A stretch of DNA of 64,000 bases from Oikopleura dioica (Eukaryota; Chordata; Appendicularia; Copelata; Oikopleuridae), in contig OU015569.1 of NCBI GenBank assembly GCA_907165135.1, positions 5,580,001 to 5,644,000 of the forward strand, written 5' to 3'. Positions within the stretch are counted from its first letter, which is position 1; each line of letters starts with the position of its first letter. Shown here in pieces: positions 21,019 to 32,454 of the stretch. Made by a program: the position numbers and the translations under genes. Under the pieces are notes generated by a model. That model made no database searches, was not told where the DNA came from, and saw only the letters and a program-made list of their open reading frames with translations.

Positions 21019-22850
21019 CGTGAAAATGCTAAAAAGTGTATTCCTCGTTCTCCTCAAGGCAGAAATAAGTTTTATGACATTTGGCTACAAGCAGAGCTTA
21101 TATATAAGTAACATATCGGCGGGCGAGTATCCGATTTCCAGTCTTACCGAGCTCTTGAGTTGTGCGGCGGAGGGCGCACGTATGCTTTCCTATCTCATTC
21201 TATTGCGTGTGTTTTGATTATTTTTTGGTAAGTATTTGACGAATGAATCCGTGCACTAAAATATCATGTCTTACGAACTGGTAGACAACGGATATCATCA
21301 TTGAAAAAACAAATTCATGTATTTTTTAGAATCCTAAAAAAATGATTCTCTACGTTGTTGTAGTACAAAGCCATGCTCACTCGTTATCTCTACCAAAGGT
21401 TAGCTAAAAAGATGGCTCAACTCTAAGTCCTCTAAGTTGACATGCGCATAACTTCGAAATTTCAAAAGAATCATCCTCTTCATTTAATATTTTGAATGAA
21501 CCGAGTGCGAACAGATTGAGTCTGTTATTCAAATGACTACGGTTTAGTTGAAGGTTCTTTTTTAGAATTTTTCCGCTTTACTTTTTGGAAGCCTTCTTCC
21601 GCTGTGTGCCTTTTCCTTCACTTCGGAGATGACATGATCTCAAATTTTTAAAAGCTCGGGGTACACGCGGAAACCGGTCTTTCCTAATCCCGTTCTACTA
21701 AAAATGAATAACGCTACTTAAAGTTTAAAATGCGATGAACTTTATTTTTAGTGATCATATATAAAAGTTCATTAAATATTTTCTGGGAGTTTATCTTGCA
21801 TTCAATAAGATGTCTTTCACCAGAGGTTCTGCACTATATAATATCTGTAACTATTATAGGGGCGAGCCCGGGGCGACTATAATTTTGAATTGGCTAAACA
21901 TTCACACCTGCATAAGATAAACCGATCTGTATGGCTTCTTAACCTTCCGGATTCCCAATATTAGTGGCATTTTATGCTACCTTCCGGGTGTTTCTTGAAT
22001 TTCATCAGTGACAGGTCTCTGGATTTTAGACGCAAATAATCCTTTTCCTCGTGAGATAGAAGGCCACTCGTATAGTCCAAAATCACCCGTGTCAGCCTTT
22101 AATCTTCAAACAAGTGACCTAAGCTTCTTATTTGAAACGGTCTTATCTCCTGGCAAATTTATGCAATCGCGGAAAAAAGCAGATACAAGTCGTTGGCGAA
22201 TACGTATATCATCCTTGGTCGGATTTATTGTTAAAGTACACCGCTACACCTGGCTGGCTTTTTCTATTAGTAGAATGTGATGAAATAGGCATCAATTATA
22301 GTTAAAACAATAATCCCTGCTAATCACTTAGCGCACCTGGCAGGTAAATAAATATGAACATTCTGCTGTTTCTTAAATCTCTTATAAACCGATCCGCTTT
22401 GATGGAAGTCAAGTAGAGTCACCCTGAGTCAACAAAGAAGCTCTTCATGAGTTTGAGGATCATTTCATCCTTGACAGATTAGATTTGGCATTCTGTTTTA
22501 TTTTGTTCTTTGTTTCATAATTCGTAGAAGGAATTGGATATGGCAAATTTGGATTCTGCCACTGCTGTGGAATGAAACGTGTGTTGTGAGACATGACCGG
22601 TAATCCCCCAACTCCACTGATCAACTCACACAACCGTTTACTCTCACACCACGCAGCAGCTATAACACCTCTTCTTTTCTGCACAAAACCTGTATTTGAA
22701 CGAGAAACTAAATTTTTAGATGATATTTTTAGGCGCAATACACATATTAATTACAAAATAATTTCATACTCTCCAAGTTTATTGCAGAATAGGCGACAAA
22801 ATTTCTTGACAGTTGGAAAGACTCACTGTTTATGACCAGAATTCATCAGT
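21019..22850. other. gene-poor region, nothing recognised
   Basis: About 1.8 kb with only short, unconvincing frames. 22008-22280 is open but resembles nothing known on either strand. AT-rich stretches and no obvious repeat boundaries. Could hold decayed transposon sequence. Confidence 0.45.
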
Positions 22851-23238
22851 TTACAATCTAGGGACGATAAAGGACTTTGATTCGCCACCGCAGTAGTTAG
22901 CACAAATGACCATTGGTTGACCAGGTCGGCCGAGTCCGAAAGTCAACACTTTATCTTGGCCAAGCTCGTACATCGCCTCAGCCAACTTACTCAGATCTCT
23001 TAAGAGCTCGGTTAGATTCGATAAGATTTTCTATTTCCTACATGAGATCGAAGCAGAAACCGTATCGGGGCACAATGCTGTACTTCACTTCGGAAGGTTT
23101 GACAGAGATTCCGTGCTCCAACGCCTCACCATTGGTGGTCTTGAAAATGACAGATCTGTCTTGGCCGATGGTGATTCTGACTTCCTGCCCTATAAAGGCC
23201 AAGCTGCGGCAGGTTTGACGAAAATCAGCAGTGTTCAT
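22851..23238 (-). CDS. PCNA-like protein, C-terminal domain only
   Basis: Exons 23238-23042 and 22989-22851 (GT-AG) give about 111 aa that align with the second half of PCNA, the DNA polymerase sliding clamp. Matching features are FIFKMNTADFRQTCRSLAFIG (compare the human [20 protein letters not shown]), the EVKYSIVPRY strand, and the closing SKSFIVPRL, which occupies the place of the human KYYLAP ending. The N-terminal domain and interdomain loop are missing. Upstream of the ATG comes a stop and then, about 100 bp away, a hAT-like element. Either this is a truncated copy or its 5' exons lie on the far side of the insertion, where I could not find them. Frame and splice sites are intact. Confidence 0.7.
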
Positions 23239-23347
23239 TTTGAAGATAAAGCTATACACATTTATTCGTATGCAGGGCTAACTTATTACTGATACCTGTA
23301 TTTTCCTTCTGCAAGAAGGGAGAAAGAGGGAGCAGAGCGACCATTGT

Positions 23348-24482
23348 TAGGGCTGCCACATAAAAAATCGGCCCAACTCAACCTCTTAGAATTCGATTTT
23401 TCTAACCCTACCACGCTTTAGGGTTAGCCTTGAGGTTTTCAAGAAAAATAAAATTTTTCGAAATTTTAAGGATGTAGCCCCCGAAAAATCGATTTTTTCG
23501 CATTTTTTTCGGTTTTTTTGCCTCCGGAGGCCGAATTTTCAACTTTTTTCAATTTTTATTTTGCGATCATCAAATTCAGGGCATTTAACAACCCCAGTGA
23601 GTGCAGCTATGAAAAACTCAAATTTTTGCATAAGAAAATTTTTTTTTTCAAAAAAATCGAAAATAATGATTTTCTTAAAAAAGCTTTCTAAAGTAATTTA
23701 ACTCTCAAAGTCAAGCCCCTTAAATTTAGAAATCAAGGAACGGGGCTGAGACGGCCCGAAGGGCCGTCAAGCCCTTAAATTTAGAAATCAAGGAACGGGG
23801 CTGAGACGGCCCGAAGGGCCGTCAAGCCCTTAAATTTAGAAATCAAGGAACGGGGCTGAGACGGCCCGAAGGGCCGTCAAGCCCTTAAATTTAGAAATCA
23901 AGGAACGGGGCTGAGACGGCCCGAAGGGCCGTCAAGCCCTTAAATTTAGAAATCAAGGAACGGGGCTGAGACGGCCCGAAGGGCCGTCAAGCCCCTTAAA
24001 TTTAGAAATCAAGGAACGGGGCTGAGACGGCCCGAAGGGCCGTCAAGCCCCTTAAATTTAGAAATCAAGGAACGGGGCTGAGACGGCCCGAAAAATATTG
24101 TTTGACCCAAAAAATAAAGTCAAAATTGTTTAAAAAAGATTTGAAAAAAAATGAAATTTTTCGAAAAAATAAAATTTTCTATCCATTTTTTTTACTGACC
24201 ATGGTTGGTCATACTCGGAGCTGCACTCACTGTTGATGCGTTAGCCCCTGTTCTTTCAAAATCTAGAAAGAAAACAAAAAAAATCAATATCACGTGACTC
24301 CGCTGGCCATTTTGATGATTTTTGGCTATTTTCGCTATTTTTCGGACTTTTGGGCTCATTTTTCTCAAAAAAACTCCATTATCTCTCATTATTTTTCTGC
24401 TTAATATGATTCTACTAATCACGTAGAATATTCCAGGGGGTTTTGGGGGTTTAGGGGGTCCGATTTTTATGTGGCAGCCCTA
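23348..24482. mobile_element. second non-autonomous hAT-like element
   Basis: 1,135 bp with terminal inverted repeats TAGGGCTGCCACATAAAAA at the left and the matching complement at the right (ends ...GGCAGCCCTA). It is flanked by a perfect 8-bp duplication, ACCATTGT, at 23340-23347 and 24483-24490. The interior is low-complexity A/T-rich DNA plus a tandem array. There is no transposase. The end sequences resemble, but are not the same as, those of the element in CLCA (both contain AGGGCTG). Confidence 0.87.
23712..24090. repeat. tandem array of a 55-56 bp unit with a perfect hairpin
   Basis: Nearly seven head-to-tail copies of a 55-56 bp unit running from AAGCCCTTAAATTTAGAAAT to GCCGTC. Copies are almost identical. 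The main variation is CCC versus CCCC. Each unit carries GACGGCCCGAAGGGCCGTC, an 8-bp perfect stem with a GAA loop. The array sits inside the hAT-like element and ends mid-unit. Confidence 0.95.
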
Positions 24483-24490
24483 ACCATTGT

Positions 24491-25890
24491 CGATTATTTC
24501 ATGCTTCATTATTCTTGAGATGCTCTTAAAAAATCAACTATTTTACCATTAATGAAAATAATTAAGGATAATAATAAAAGATTTTTTTCTAAGAATAAGT
24601 AATAATTCTCTGAAGTTGTTTAAAATCTCTTCGGTTCATTGATAAATATGTGTGCTTTCAAAATGCGCAAAAGAGAGGCAGCTGGCTAGAGAGAGAGGCC
24701 AACGGATTTAAAATGTCTTCCAGACGCTTTAGCATCGCGCTGACGGGAAAATAGGAAAGTTTTCGCTTCCAATTCAATTTTCACGAAAATGTATTTGTAA
24801 TAATTAGTTATTATTAATTACCATTTTGAATTGAAATGTTTCAACGAAATCGAAGCCGATAAAACGATTGGTGAGCAGTGTCCAGTGATTTGTAACCTAA
24901 ACTCGTGTGGAAGTCGTCCAAAGTTAAGGAAACTTTTATTTCAGCGCGGAGGGTCTCGATCTGATTTCCCCTTCGGTGTGAATTTCTTTTTTAATTTTTT
25001 GGGCAGAAGGGATGAGTGCTGGCTTTGGAAGAGAAGCAAGGGAAGTTACAGTTTGTGCGCGCCAACGTGGACAACTAACTAGCTGTTTAAACCTGGCTAA
25101 ATGGACCCACTTCCGGCAGGGCTTATGTACAAACCTTATTGGAATTATGGACTGGTCACGTTGTCCGAAAGAATATCGGTAAGAGCTCAGCTCTGAGTCC
25201 TCCCCGGATAACACTAAGACGAATCCATTCTCATGTGAAATTCGACCGTGGAAATGAACTTGTTGCCTCAGCTTTATTCAATATTCTACTCATACTTCCA
25301 TCTTTGTTTTTCATTGACGAAAACCTGCGAATTAAAAAATACAAATTTTGAGGAAAGCCGCAAATCCTTGGAGAATCATTGAAAATTTTCCAATTGGATT
25401 GAAAGGCAAAATTACTACTTATCTTCTGCTTCCGGTGAACAGTATAATATTACTATTGAAGTAAGCACAAATTCGTTTGGGCCAACTACAAGTTCTAGCC
25501 CACAACGTTATTTTTCGCTTGGTTTGATTATAACTCGCCCAAGAAATTAGAGCCATGTTGAATCTTTTCAACTGTATGTCGCCTCTTTTCACTGCACATT
25601 TCATGTCCTTGGCCTCTTACAAAAGATTTATTTTAATGCAATCACCTTATCTTTTTAAGCCATTGAGAACCTTCTCTTCCCCTTATAAATGTTCAACTAC
25701 AACACGTCGCTTTGAAGATTCGTTTCTCTTACGAATTATTTATAAACAAAAAATTCCTCGTTCAATCCAAGATTTCCTTTGAACCGAACCAGCGCTTCAA
25801 CCGCCGACTTTTCAAAAATTTTCTTACTTGATTGCCACTTCGAAAAATCGCAGTCTGAGATTGAAATAGATCTAAAACAGATTGTAAATT
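24491..25890. other. intergenic, no gene seen
   Basis: 1.4 kb without a convincing coding region, RNA gene or repeat boundary. The last few hundred bases presumably hold the promoter of the gene at 25891. Confidence 0.45.
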
Positions 25891-27918
25891 ATGAAAGCTT
25901 GCGCCACGCTTCTAGGTTTCTGTACATTTTCCGATGCATTCGAATTCGAGAAAGCCGACCGCGAGAAAAGTGAATTGTTCGCAGAGATGGCAAACTTCAA
26001 ATCGTCGATTTCTAATAATGAGGCGGCGCTTGACAAGCTGAGTGTTTTTAAAGAGCTTGTCCAAGGCGCTTGGGACCAGACGATCAACAATTCACGAGAA
26101 CTGGATGCACTTGAACAGAGTATTGATCGAAACTCGGATGCTATTGTGAAAGAAAATGTTCACCGCCAAGCATCAGACAAGATGCTCTTTGAATTATTCC
26201 AATCGGTGCTGGAGATATTGAACGACGACTCCAAGCGCTTTCTGGAGCTTGAAAAATCAGCCGATACTTTGGAGAAGGTCGAAGTTGCCAATGCAAAGGC
26301 AATGGAGACTCGGGTGAATGAAGAGATCTCTGGAACGAGACGCTTACTCGACTCGCACGCTCACAAGCTCAACGAGCACTCCGCCACGCTTGAGACAGTC
26401 TCCAGCCTCGAAAAGAAGCTCCAAGACCTTGAATTCCAGGTGACAGTCGAACTCGCCAAATCTGAGGCTCGACAACGCACGGCATTAGTCGCCGCCAAGA
26501 AAGTCTCAGAGAAATCTGACGAAGATTTTGTCCTAGATTATTCAACACCTATTGACACTATTGAATTAGAAGACAGCTTTGTTACCGAATCGGATATCAA
26601 ATTGATCCAGGACGGTGTTACCGAAGAAATCAATGTTTTCGTAGCGAGATTAGAAGGTTTAGAAAGAAACGTCACCGCGCTTGATGAAAAGTATCTGCAG
26701 CTCCATCAAACTCAGCTTAATATTACAGAAATATCGCAGAATAATACTCTCGAAATTTTGAATCTTCAAAATGCAACAGATATTCTTGACAGGAAAGTAG
26801 ACGATTTGGAACAAATGATTAATAGAACTGTCGTGCGCTTCGCAAATCAGACGATGGAACTTGCCACCCATGTTTCTGACATTTCTAATTTGACTGATGC
26901 TCACGAAACGGAACTATTCGAGCTCAGGTCTGAGCTCATTCACGCGCAAATGGAGATTCAAAACTTAACAGATACGATTTTTTGGCTCCAAACAGAAAAT
27001 GAAATCGGCGAAGAAAAGGATGATGTAATCAAGCAGCTTCAAGAGACTGTCATCGAACTTCAATATGGCCTCATTCCAGCGCCAAAACAAGGGGAGATTC
27101 TCATCACCGGAGGTCTCCAAGACTTTGGTGCCGACTGGTCTAGCATGTTGCTCAGCGTTCACCACAGAGCCCAGAGAGAGTTCACACAAATGCCTCTTGG
27201 GCGAAGCTCGCATTGTTTGGTTAGACTTGATGATGACATTTTTGCTCTTGGTGGAGCATTCGACTCTGCTTCACGTCTCTCTCGAAGCTTTGAATGGAAA
27301 GAAATTGATCCAATGTTGGAAAGTAGGGATGATGGCCCTGGATGCGCAACGTATCATAGCAGAGTCTGGGTTTGTGGTGGTCACGATGGGCAGACCTTTC
27401 TTAGTAGCTGTGAGTCGTATCATCCTTCTGACGGATGGCGATTCGAAGAGAGTCTTCTTGTTCCTGTTGCAAGAACAACTGCCGTCGTGAATTCCGAAGG
27501 GCTTTTCATCATAGGTGGCGCAAACGATTCTGGCGATGTACCGTTCGTTCAATGGTTCGACGAATCCCTCAGCATGTGGCGTCTGAAGCAGGATATGCCG
27601 CTAAAAGTTGCCGAAGGAAAAGCCGTCGAAGTTTTCGATGAAATATACTTAGTCGGCGGTTCGGGAGGCAACGAGCATAATATTCTGTACATGAATACGA
27701 CTTCCGAAGAATGGATGCTTGCTGGAGAAATGAACAAAGATCGAGTTGGGGCATCCGTCGTTGCCAAAGAGCATGAAATTATTATAATCGGTGGGGAAAT
27801 TTGCTTCGACAATTGTGGCAATGTCATAGAAGTCTTCGACACGTTCAATTTAGAAGTAAGGAAGGAGAAAATCCGAAACCTTCCAAACATCAGTTATGGC
27901 GCGGCTCTGCTTATTTAA
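25891..27918 (+). CDS. secreted coiled-coil protein with a kelch-like beta-propeller (intronless)
   Basis: A single uninterrupted 675-codon frame. Residues 1-17 (MKACATLLGFCTFSDAF) look like a signal peptide. Residues of about 20-400 are long heptad-type coiled coil, rich in Glu, Leu, Asn and Thr, with many NxT/NxS sites (for example NITEISQNNT, NQTMEL). From about 400 there are kelch-like repeats, each with a GG doublet after a hydrophobic strand: ILITGG, IFALGGAF, VWVCGGHD, LFIIGGAND, IYLVGGSGG, IIIIGGEI. Six repeats fit a propeller. Kelch proteins are usually cytoplasmic; a secreted coiled-coil/kelch chain is unusual. Lack of introns over 2 kb, unlike its neighbours, could mean a retrocopy. 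I recognise no named orthologue. Confidence 0.9.
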   Translation: MKACATLLGFCTFSDAFEFEKADREKSELFAEMANFKSSISNNEAALDKLSVFKELVQGAWDQTINNSRELDALEQSIDRNSDAIVKENVHRQASDKMLFELFQSVLEILNDDSKRFLELEKSADTLEKVEVANAKAMETRVNEEISGTRRLLDSHAHKLNEHSATLETVSSLEKKLQDLEFQVTVELAKSEARQRTALVAAKKVSEKSDEDFVLDYSTPIDTIELEDSFVTESDIKLIQDGVTEEINVFVARLEGLERNVTALDEKYLQLHQTQLNITEISQNNTLEILNLQNATDILDRKVDDLEQMINRTVVRFANQTMELATHVSDISNLTDAHETELFELRSELIHAQMEIQNLTDTIFWLQTENEIGEEKDDVIKQLQETVIELQYGLIPAPKQGEILITGGLQDFGADWSSMLLSVHHRAQREFTQMPLGRSSHCLVRLDDDIFALGGAFDSASRLSRSFEWKEIDPMLESRDDGPGCATYHSRVWVCGGHDGQTFLSSCESYHPSDGWRFEESLLVPVARTTAVVNSEGLFIIGGANDSGDVPFVQWFDESLSMWRLKQDMPLKVAEGKAVEVFDEIYLVGGSGGNEHNILYMNTTSEEWMLAGEMNKDRVGASVVAKEHEIIIIGGEICFDNCGNVIEVFDTFNLEVRKEKIRNLPNISYGAALLI

Positions 27919-28028
27919 CTTCTGAGTCCAATAAAATGTATATTCGAAAGAATTTGTTCAAAGTGTTAGGTGCGTTTATTAGTCACAATGAAAGAAAAGT
28001 TGCTGTACAGGGGTTGAACTTAGGAATG

Positions 28029-29634
28029 CTAGACTGACGTATCTAGAGGAGTGACTTCGGGCGAACTAGTTTTCTTTTGAATAATTTCTCCCCACGCAGG
28101 GCCAAGGGATGGAACCCAACCAGGACGCGGAGTCCGCACTTGATGAGCAACTGCGGTGGATACTAAATATCTCGGTTAAATTTTTAAAGCATTGTTCTAC
28201 TATCAGTTTGATCACTTGTGAATTTTACCTGAATATACCGAGGAAGAGTTAGTCTGAATGTCAGCCTGGACTTGTGCTTCCTTGAAATTAAAAGAGACGG
28301 GAGATTCGGCAGAAATGCCGCTATCTCTTTGCTGAGTGGTAAACGCCGGATTCTACGAAATTTCTTCGTGAAAATTAATTAAAAATAGAAACTTACCTCG
28401 TGAGAAATTTGATTATACTCACAGCAGGACTGTTTGCTTGCGCTAGAAAGGACAGAAGGATAAACATCGACGCTAGAAGGAGCTGGAACCATTGAATCTC
28501 TTGGTTTGTAAGTCCCTTGATTGTCGCGTTTTTGACGACAACGAAGGCACATCAGCCAAATAATCAAAACCAGAGCAAGAATCGTGAGGAAAGTTATACT
28601 GATGAGTATCAGATACAGAGCCCAATCGTCGAGGCGATATTGACACTGCGCTCCGAAAAACCAAGTGCTGTCGTTGTCTAATTTAAGGACTGGGAAACTG
28701 ATTAGGACGTGAACCTCGATTCTTATTTGAGTATTCTGGTACTATTTTAGTAGCTGACTTGGTTTGAAATCATGATGCATCATTGATTGACTAGCTGGAA
28801 TAATATTTCCCAGCCCTTCTCTGCGCAAAAACAACGTGGCGCGACGTTAATACTCTCATGCGTACAAATAGCATCGTTTTTGCAGTAATCGGCTACACAA
28901 ATCGACTCGCAGTAAGCTATTGCTATCAGCTGGCCTTCGGGCTCCGTGCACGTCTGATACCGCGGACAATCAATGCTCGGGCAAACGCTGTCGCCAACAA
29001 TCTGCGGCTCTAGGGGCTGATTGCCCAGTACGCTTGGGAGGATGAATTCGGAAACAAGAGAGTTCCTTGTAAATTCCCGTTCCATGGCGGTAAGATCCCT
29101 CAATTTCGCCAAATTGGCGATCGATGCCGATCGAGCTGAATTTCTTTTGATGCCTTCTAAAAGAAAAACAAAGGTGGCACGCTTACCTGGGACAGAGAAA
29201 AAGACCGTTACAGGTGTGGTTTCGTCAATAGATGCGGAGAACGACGAGTTTCCTCCATCGGGACCCTCCTTCAATTCGTGTTAATCATTTAAAACTCCTT
29301 TCGGGAAACTACTTACCACTTTAGTTAGGGCTGGAACGATTCCAATCGTTGAATAAACACTTGAATAGTAGCTTGCGAAGAATTCTAAAGAAAGAATATA
29401 AAAAATACTCTGAAAACCGAAAGCTCAACTCTCAAAGTCGGAGATGCGCACATTGCGGACATTTGTACGGGCCCGGAAGTTGACAGTGATTTCGTAGCTC
29501 TTGAGCAAGTTCTGAGGAATTCTCGCTTGAACCGGCTCGAAGTTGATGTCGTCATTATTCTCTGAGTTTTGCGCGTGAACAACGGAGTACTGGAAGAACG
29601 TGTGCACCCATAAGATTAATCGGATTTTGCTCAT
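28029..29634 (-). CDS. type I membrane protein with SEA-like and EGF-like domains
   Basis: Exons: 29634-29430, 29384-29317, 29268-29187, 29156-28815, 28677-28397, 28352-28229, 28162-28029, about 411 aa. A signal peptide (LILWVHTFFQYSVVHA) is followed by a region resembling a SEA domain (NLLKSYEITVNFRARTNV, then FFASYYSSVYSTIGIVPALT). Next come a Cys-rich stretch and an EGF-like module (CVADYCKNDAICTHE, CFCAEKDNDSTWFFGAQC), a transmembrane helix (LILISITFLTILALVLIIWL) and a cytoplasmic tail ending EVTPLDTSV. The C-terminal DTSV may be a PDZ ligand. The layout recalls small membrane mucins; no orthologue recognised. The EGF module is only completed if a 137-nt GC-AG (or GG-AG) intron is removed. 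Confidence 0.8.
28678..28814 (-). other. GC-AG intron with perfect 8-nt end complementarity
   Basis: 137-nt intron that completes the EGF module. On the minus strand it starts GCTGGGAAA and ends CAGTCCTTAAATTAG. CTGGGAAA (28813-28806) is the exact complement of TTTCCCAG (28697-28690). Phase excludes nearby GT choices; a GG donor two codons later is the only close alternative. Confidence 0.65.
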
Positions 29635-31105
29635 TTGAATTGGCGTCTGAACGGCATCGAGAGGCCTCCACGATTCACTCGAGCGCGTTTTGAAACTCCT
29701 TCACTCTGAAAACAGCAAAAGGCTATTTGAGACTCTCAAAAAAGTTAAGCAGCGAATGTGTGCCTGAGAATTTTTACTCATTATCAATACGCGTCTTCCT
29801 GCAAAAGTTTCTCTTAAAAAACATATTTGTAAAAGTATATCTTCACACCTGCTAGGCGGACCAAATCTATCGATTTTTCAAAGGATCATCCACCGACGGA
29901 AATTCCTTTAAACATCGATTTCTAGTTGATGTAAATATAACGACAAAATAGAAGACGTGCCAGTCATTTGGGATATAATGGACATAAAGTAAAATAAGTA
30001 TAAATAAAACGCTCCATAGGTTCGTTTTCATATTTTGAATCACAGGCTGTGATACCAGAATCATATAAAAAGCTAGTGAGGGAATTAAGAAGCTCAAAAG
30101 ACTTGTCAAAACATGAGACACGTTTTTTTGGACTCTACCTTACAATGGATTCTTACGCGCGTTATTTTTTCTTGTGAAAGCACGGCTCTCTTTCTATTTT
30201 CATGCGAGGAAATCTCTGTCCATTTTTGTAAATTGTAATTAAGAAGCTTTGGTCAAACTTGACATATAGTGGGTAGTCGATGTCGTCTATGAAATGAATT
30301 TTTAACAAGACTGGTGCTCTCAGGGGACGATTAGTGGCTCATTTCGTTTTCTCTTTGGTGCGATTGAGCTATCCTCTTTCATTTCTCAATTTCGTGAAAT
30401 TGTCTTAGTCCGAGCTGATTACCCCTAAATTAGAAAGATAGGAAGTCAGTGCCCCTCGGGGGACACTTTTTAGCTGATACAAGGGTTCAAAACAGCAACT
30501 AATTTCAGAGCAAAAGAATTTATAATGAGAGCGATGCACCATAATTTATTCATGTCCATGTTCAAAGGAACAGCGTCTTGTAATACATGCCTACCCATTT
30601 TTAAAGCGCATACTTCAAACATTTTATTCGGCTCCCTTCCCAGGCGCATAACCGAACCTCGCATGCATTTTCCCTGATGAAGATAGATGAACTTTTCTTA
30701 TTGTTCTCTTTTCAATTATTAACGCTGCTTTTCGATGAGATACCTGGAAAAATAGATGTGTATATAAACAGTATATTAGTTGCTGGCAGTATTTGCGTTC
30801 TCAAGATGACTCTTCGTTAAATTCATCTAAGGTGATTTGGAATTGGGGCACCCTGCTTCGTCTCTTTTGTCAATTCTCATTCTCTTTTGTCCTAAAGCAT
30901 CTCACTCACTGAGAAGTGTCCGTGACTGATCCAAAGCGCGATTTCAAGAATTCATTATTATAGTGTTATTTATATCCTCATCCGAAAAGTCGTTAGAACA
31001 ATCCTTATCACATAGATTATCAGATCAACTCATGCTAAAGCTAAAGATAAATATCCTCGATATAATATCGGGCTAAAAGTTTTACTTTTATTGAAAGTCA
31101 TTCCG
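29635..31105. other. intergenic, no gene seen
   Basis: 1.47 kb, AT-rich. A hydrophobic 84-codon minus-strand frame at 29867-30121 has no supporting feature. No RNA gene or clear repeat noticed. Confidence 0.45.
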
Positions 31106-32258
31106 ATGGAAGTTCAAGTTTTAACGGAAACTGATTTATATCACAGAAACAAATCTCTCATTCCCGCCCTTTTTTGCAAAAAATCTCCGAGAAAGCACCA
31201 TTGCATTTTCTCAAAATTGATGACGCCGATCGAGTTTGGAGAGAAAAACGCTCAGAAACCGACGAGAAGAGTCAAACCAATGGGTTTTGAGGAGCCGGTT
31301 CCTATGAAAGTCCAAACGAAAAATATGGACGGGACTGAAGAGCGAAAGTTGAAACCGGCAGTTCGAAAACCTACTGATGGCAACAAGGAGGATATTCCGG
31401 AAGATCAAAAGCTCTCTTATCCTCGCGTGAAACGTAAGTTTTTATCTACCACCTGCTCCTTATAAATTGCTTCATGTAGACACTGACTTCTTTTGGTCGC
31501 CCGTTAGATTCAAAAAGCGGATGCCACATAATCATGGAACGTTGATAAACGAAGATTTCACTTCCAGATTTCGCAAAGGAGACGTTTTTCCAAACTTCAA
31601 GGTGATAAACATGCGTCTTGTTCTCGTTTTATCTTAACTTTAGATAGAAGTAAACATCTCCAGCGAAAAGAACTGGTTAGATCAACCAGATCGCTATTTC
31701 GAAGCAAACGATATTGAGGCTTTTGAAGGCTTGGTTTCTATACTTGAAGTCTTCTTAGAGAATCTCAAACAATTTCTCTTTATGACGAACTTCATTCAAT
31801 GTTACTTCAAGTTACTTCAATACTAAACATGATTTCATTTTGAAACCAGCAATAGACTCCTTGAGCCATCTTCGCGAGTCAATTGAAGAAGCTTACGACT
31901 CTCATGCCCCAAGCCTATCGAAAGCTGAGCGATGCATCAACGAAAACTTAGGCCTTTACGATGACAACAGCTTGTTCGAAGAGCCTTCCGTTCCACTGGA
32001 CCCACCGGACCCAAATCAAGGATTCCTAGAGTGGGTGCGTAAATCACTCTGTATGTTCTTTTTACTGTCATTTAGCTGGAAGCCAGAGGAATACCCTACC
32101 TCAAACCAGAATACAACGATGAGGACTCCTCCGTTGATGAAGATTCATCTGAATGTGAAAATGCCTACTATGACTTCGATGGCCAACGTCACTGGGACCA
32201 AGAGAAAACCTTCGTACCGGAAGACACAGACGATTCCTACAATCCCTACGACTGGTAG
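31106..32258 (+). CDS. unrecognised protein, about 300 aa, acidic C-terminus
   Basis: Exons: 31106-31433, 31480-31601, 31644-31728, 31850-32034, 32076-32258. The frame closes perfectly if the third intron is a GC-AG intron. The N-terminal third is basic and Pro/Lys-rich. A central block reads HTDFFWSPVRFKKRMPHNHG followed by a SRFRKGDVFPNFK stretch. The C-terminal half is acidic (YNDEDSSVDEDSSECE) and ends YNPYDW. There is no signal peptide, membrane segment or catalytic motif. A nuclear or cytoplasmic regulatory protein is a guess. The aromatic FFWSPVRF block is the best handle for a remote-homology search. Confidence 0.7.
31729..31849 (+). other. GC-AG intron with end-complementary segments
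   Basis: 121-nt intron, start GCTTGGTTTC, end TGAAACCAG. TGGTTTC (31732-31738) is complementary to GAAACCA (31842-31848), bringing the two splice sites within a few bases of each other. Phase is consistent on both sides (exon end GAAG, exon start CAATAG). Confidence 0.6.
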
Positions 32259-32454
32259 ATTAACCTGCCCATCCATCTGCAATTAGTCCGCTTTAATTTA
32301 TTTTGAAATTGCTATTTCCGATTACATTTTGCCAAAAATTAAACACAACAATAAAAGTAAAAAGGGGAATGTGTGAGTTTATTTTTGAACTATTGGAATG
32401 AACAGTGATTGGTTTTTTACGACAGTGATAGTTTATCCGCATCCGCGGACACGG

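Noticed and set aside
21026..21217. Plus-strand ORF with a hydrophobic start
   Set aside because: Its ATG lies 8 bp from the divergent ATG of the cysteine-rich gene, and it has no family resemblance or supporting exon structure.
23712..24090. CRISPR-like array
   Set aside because: Units are head-to-tail without distinct spacers, lie in a eukaryotic transposon, and have no cas genes nearby.
29867..30121. 84-codon hydrophobic minus-strand ORF
   Set aside because: AT-rich sequence gives hydrophobic chance ORFs; no motif, intron or neighbour supports it.
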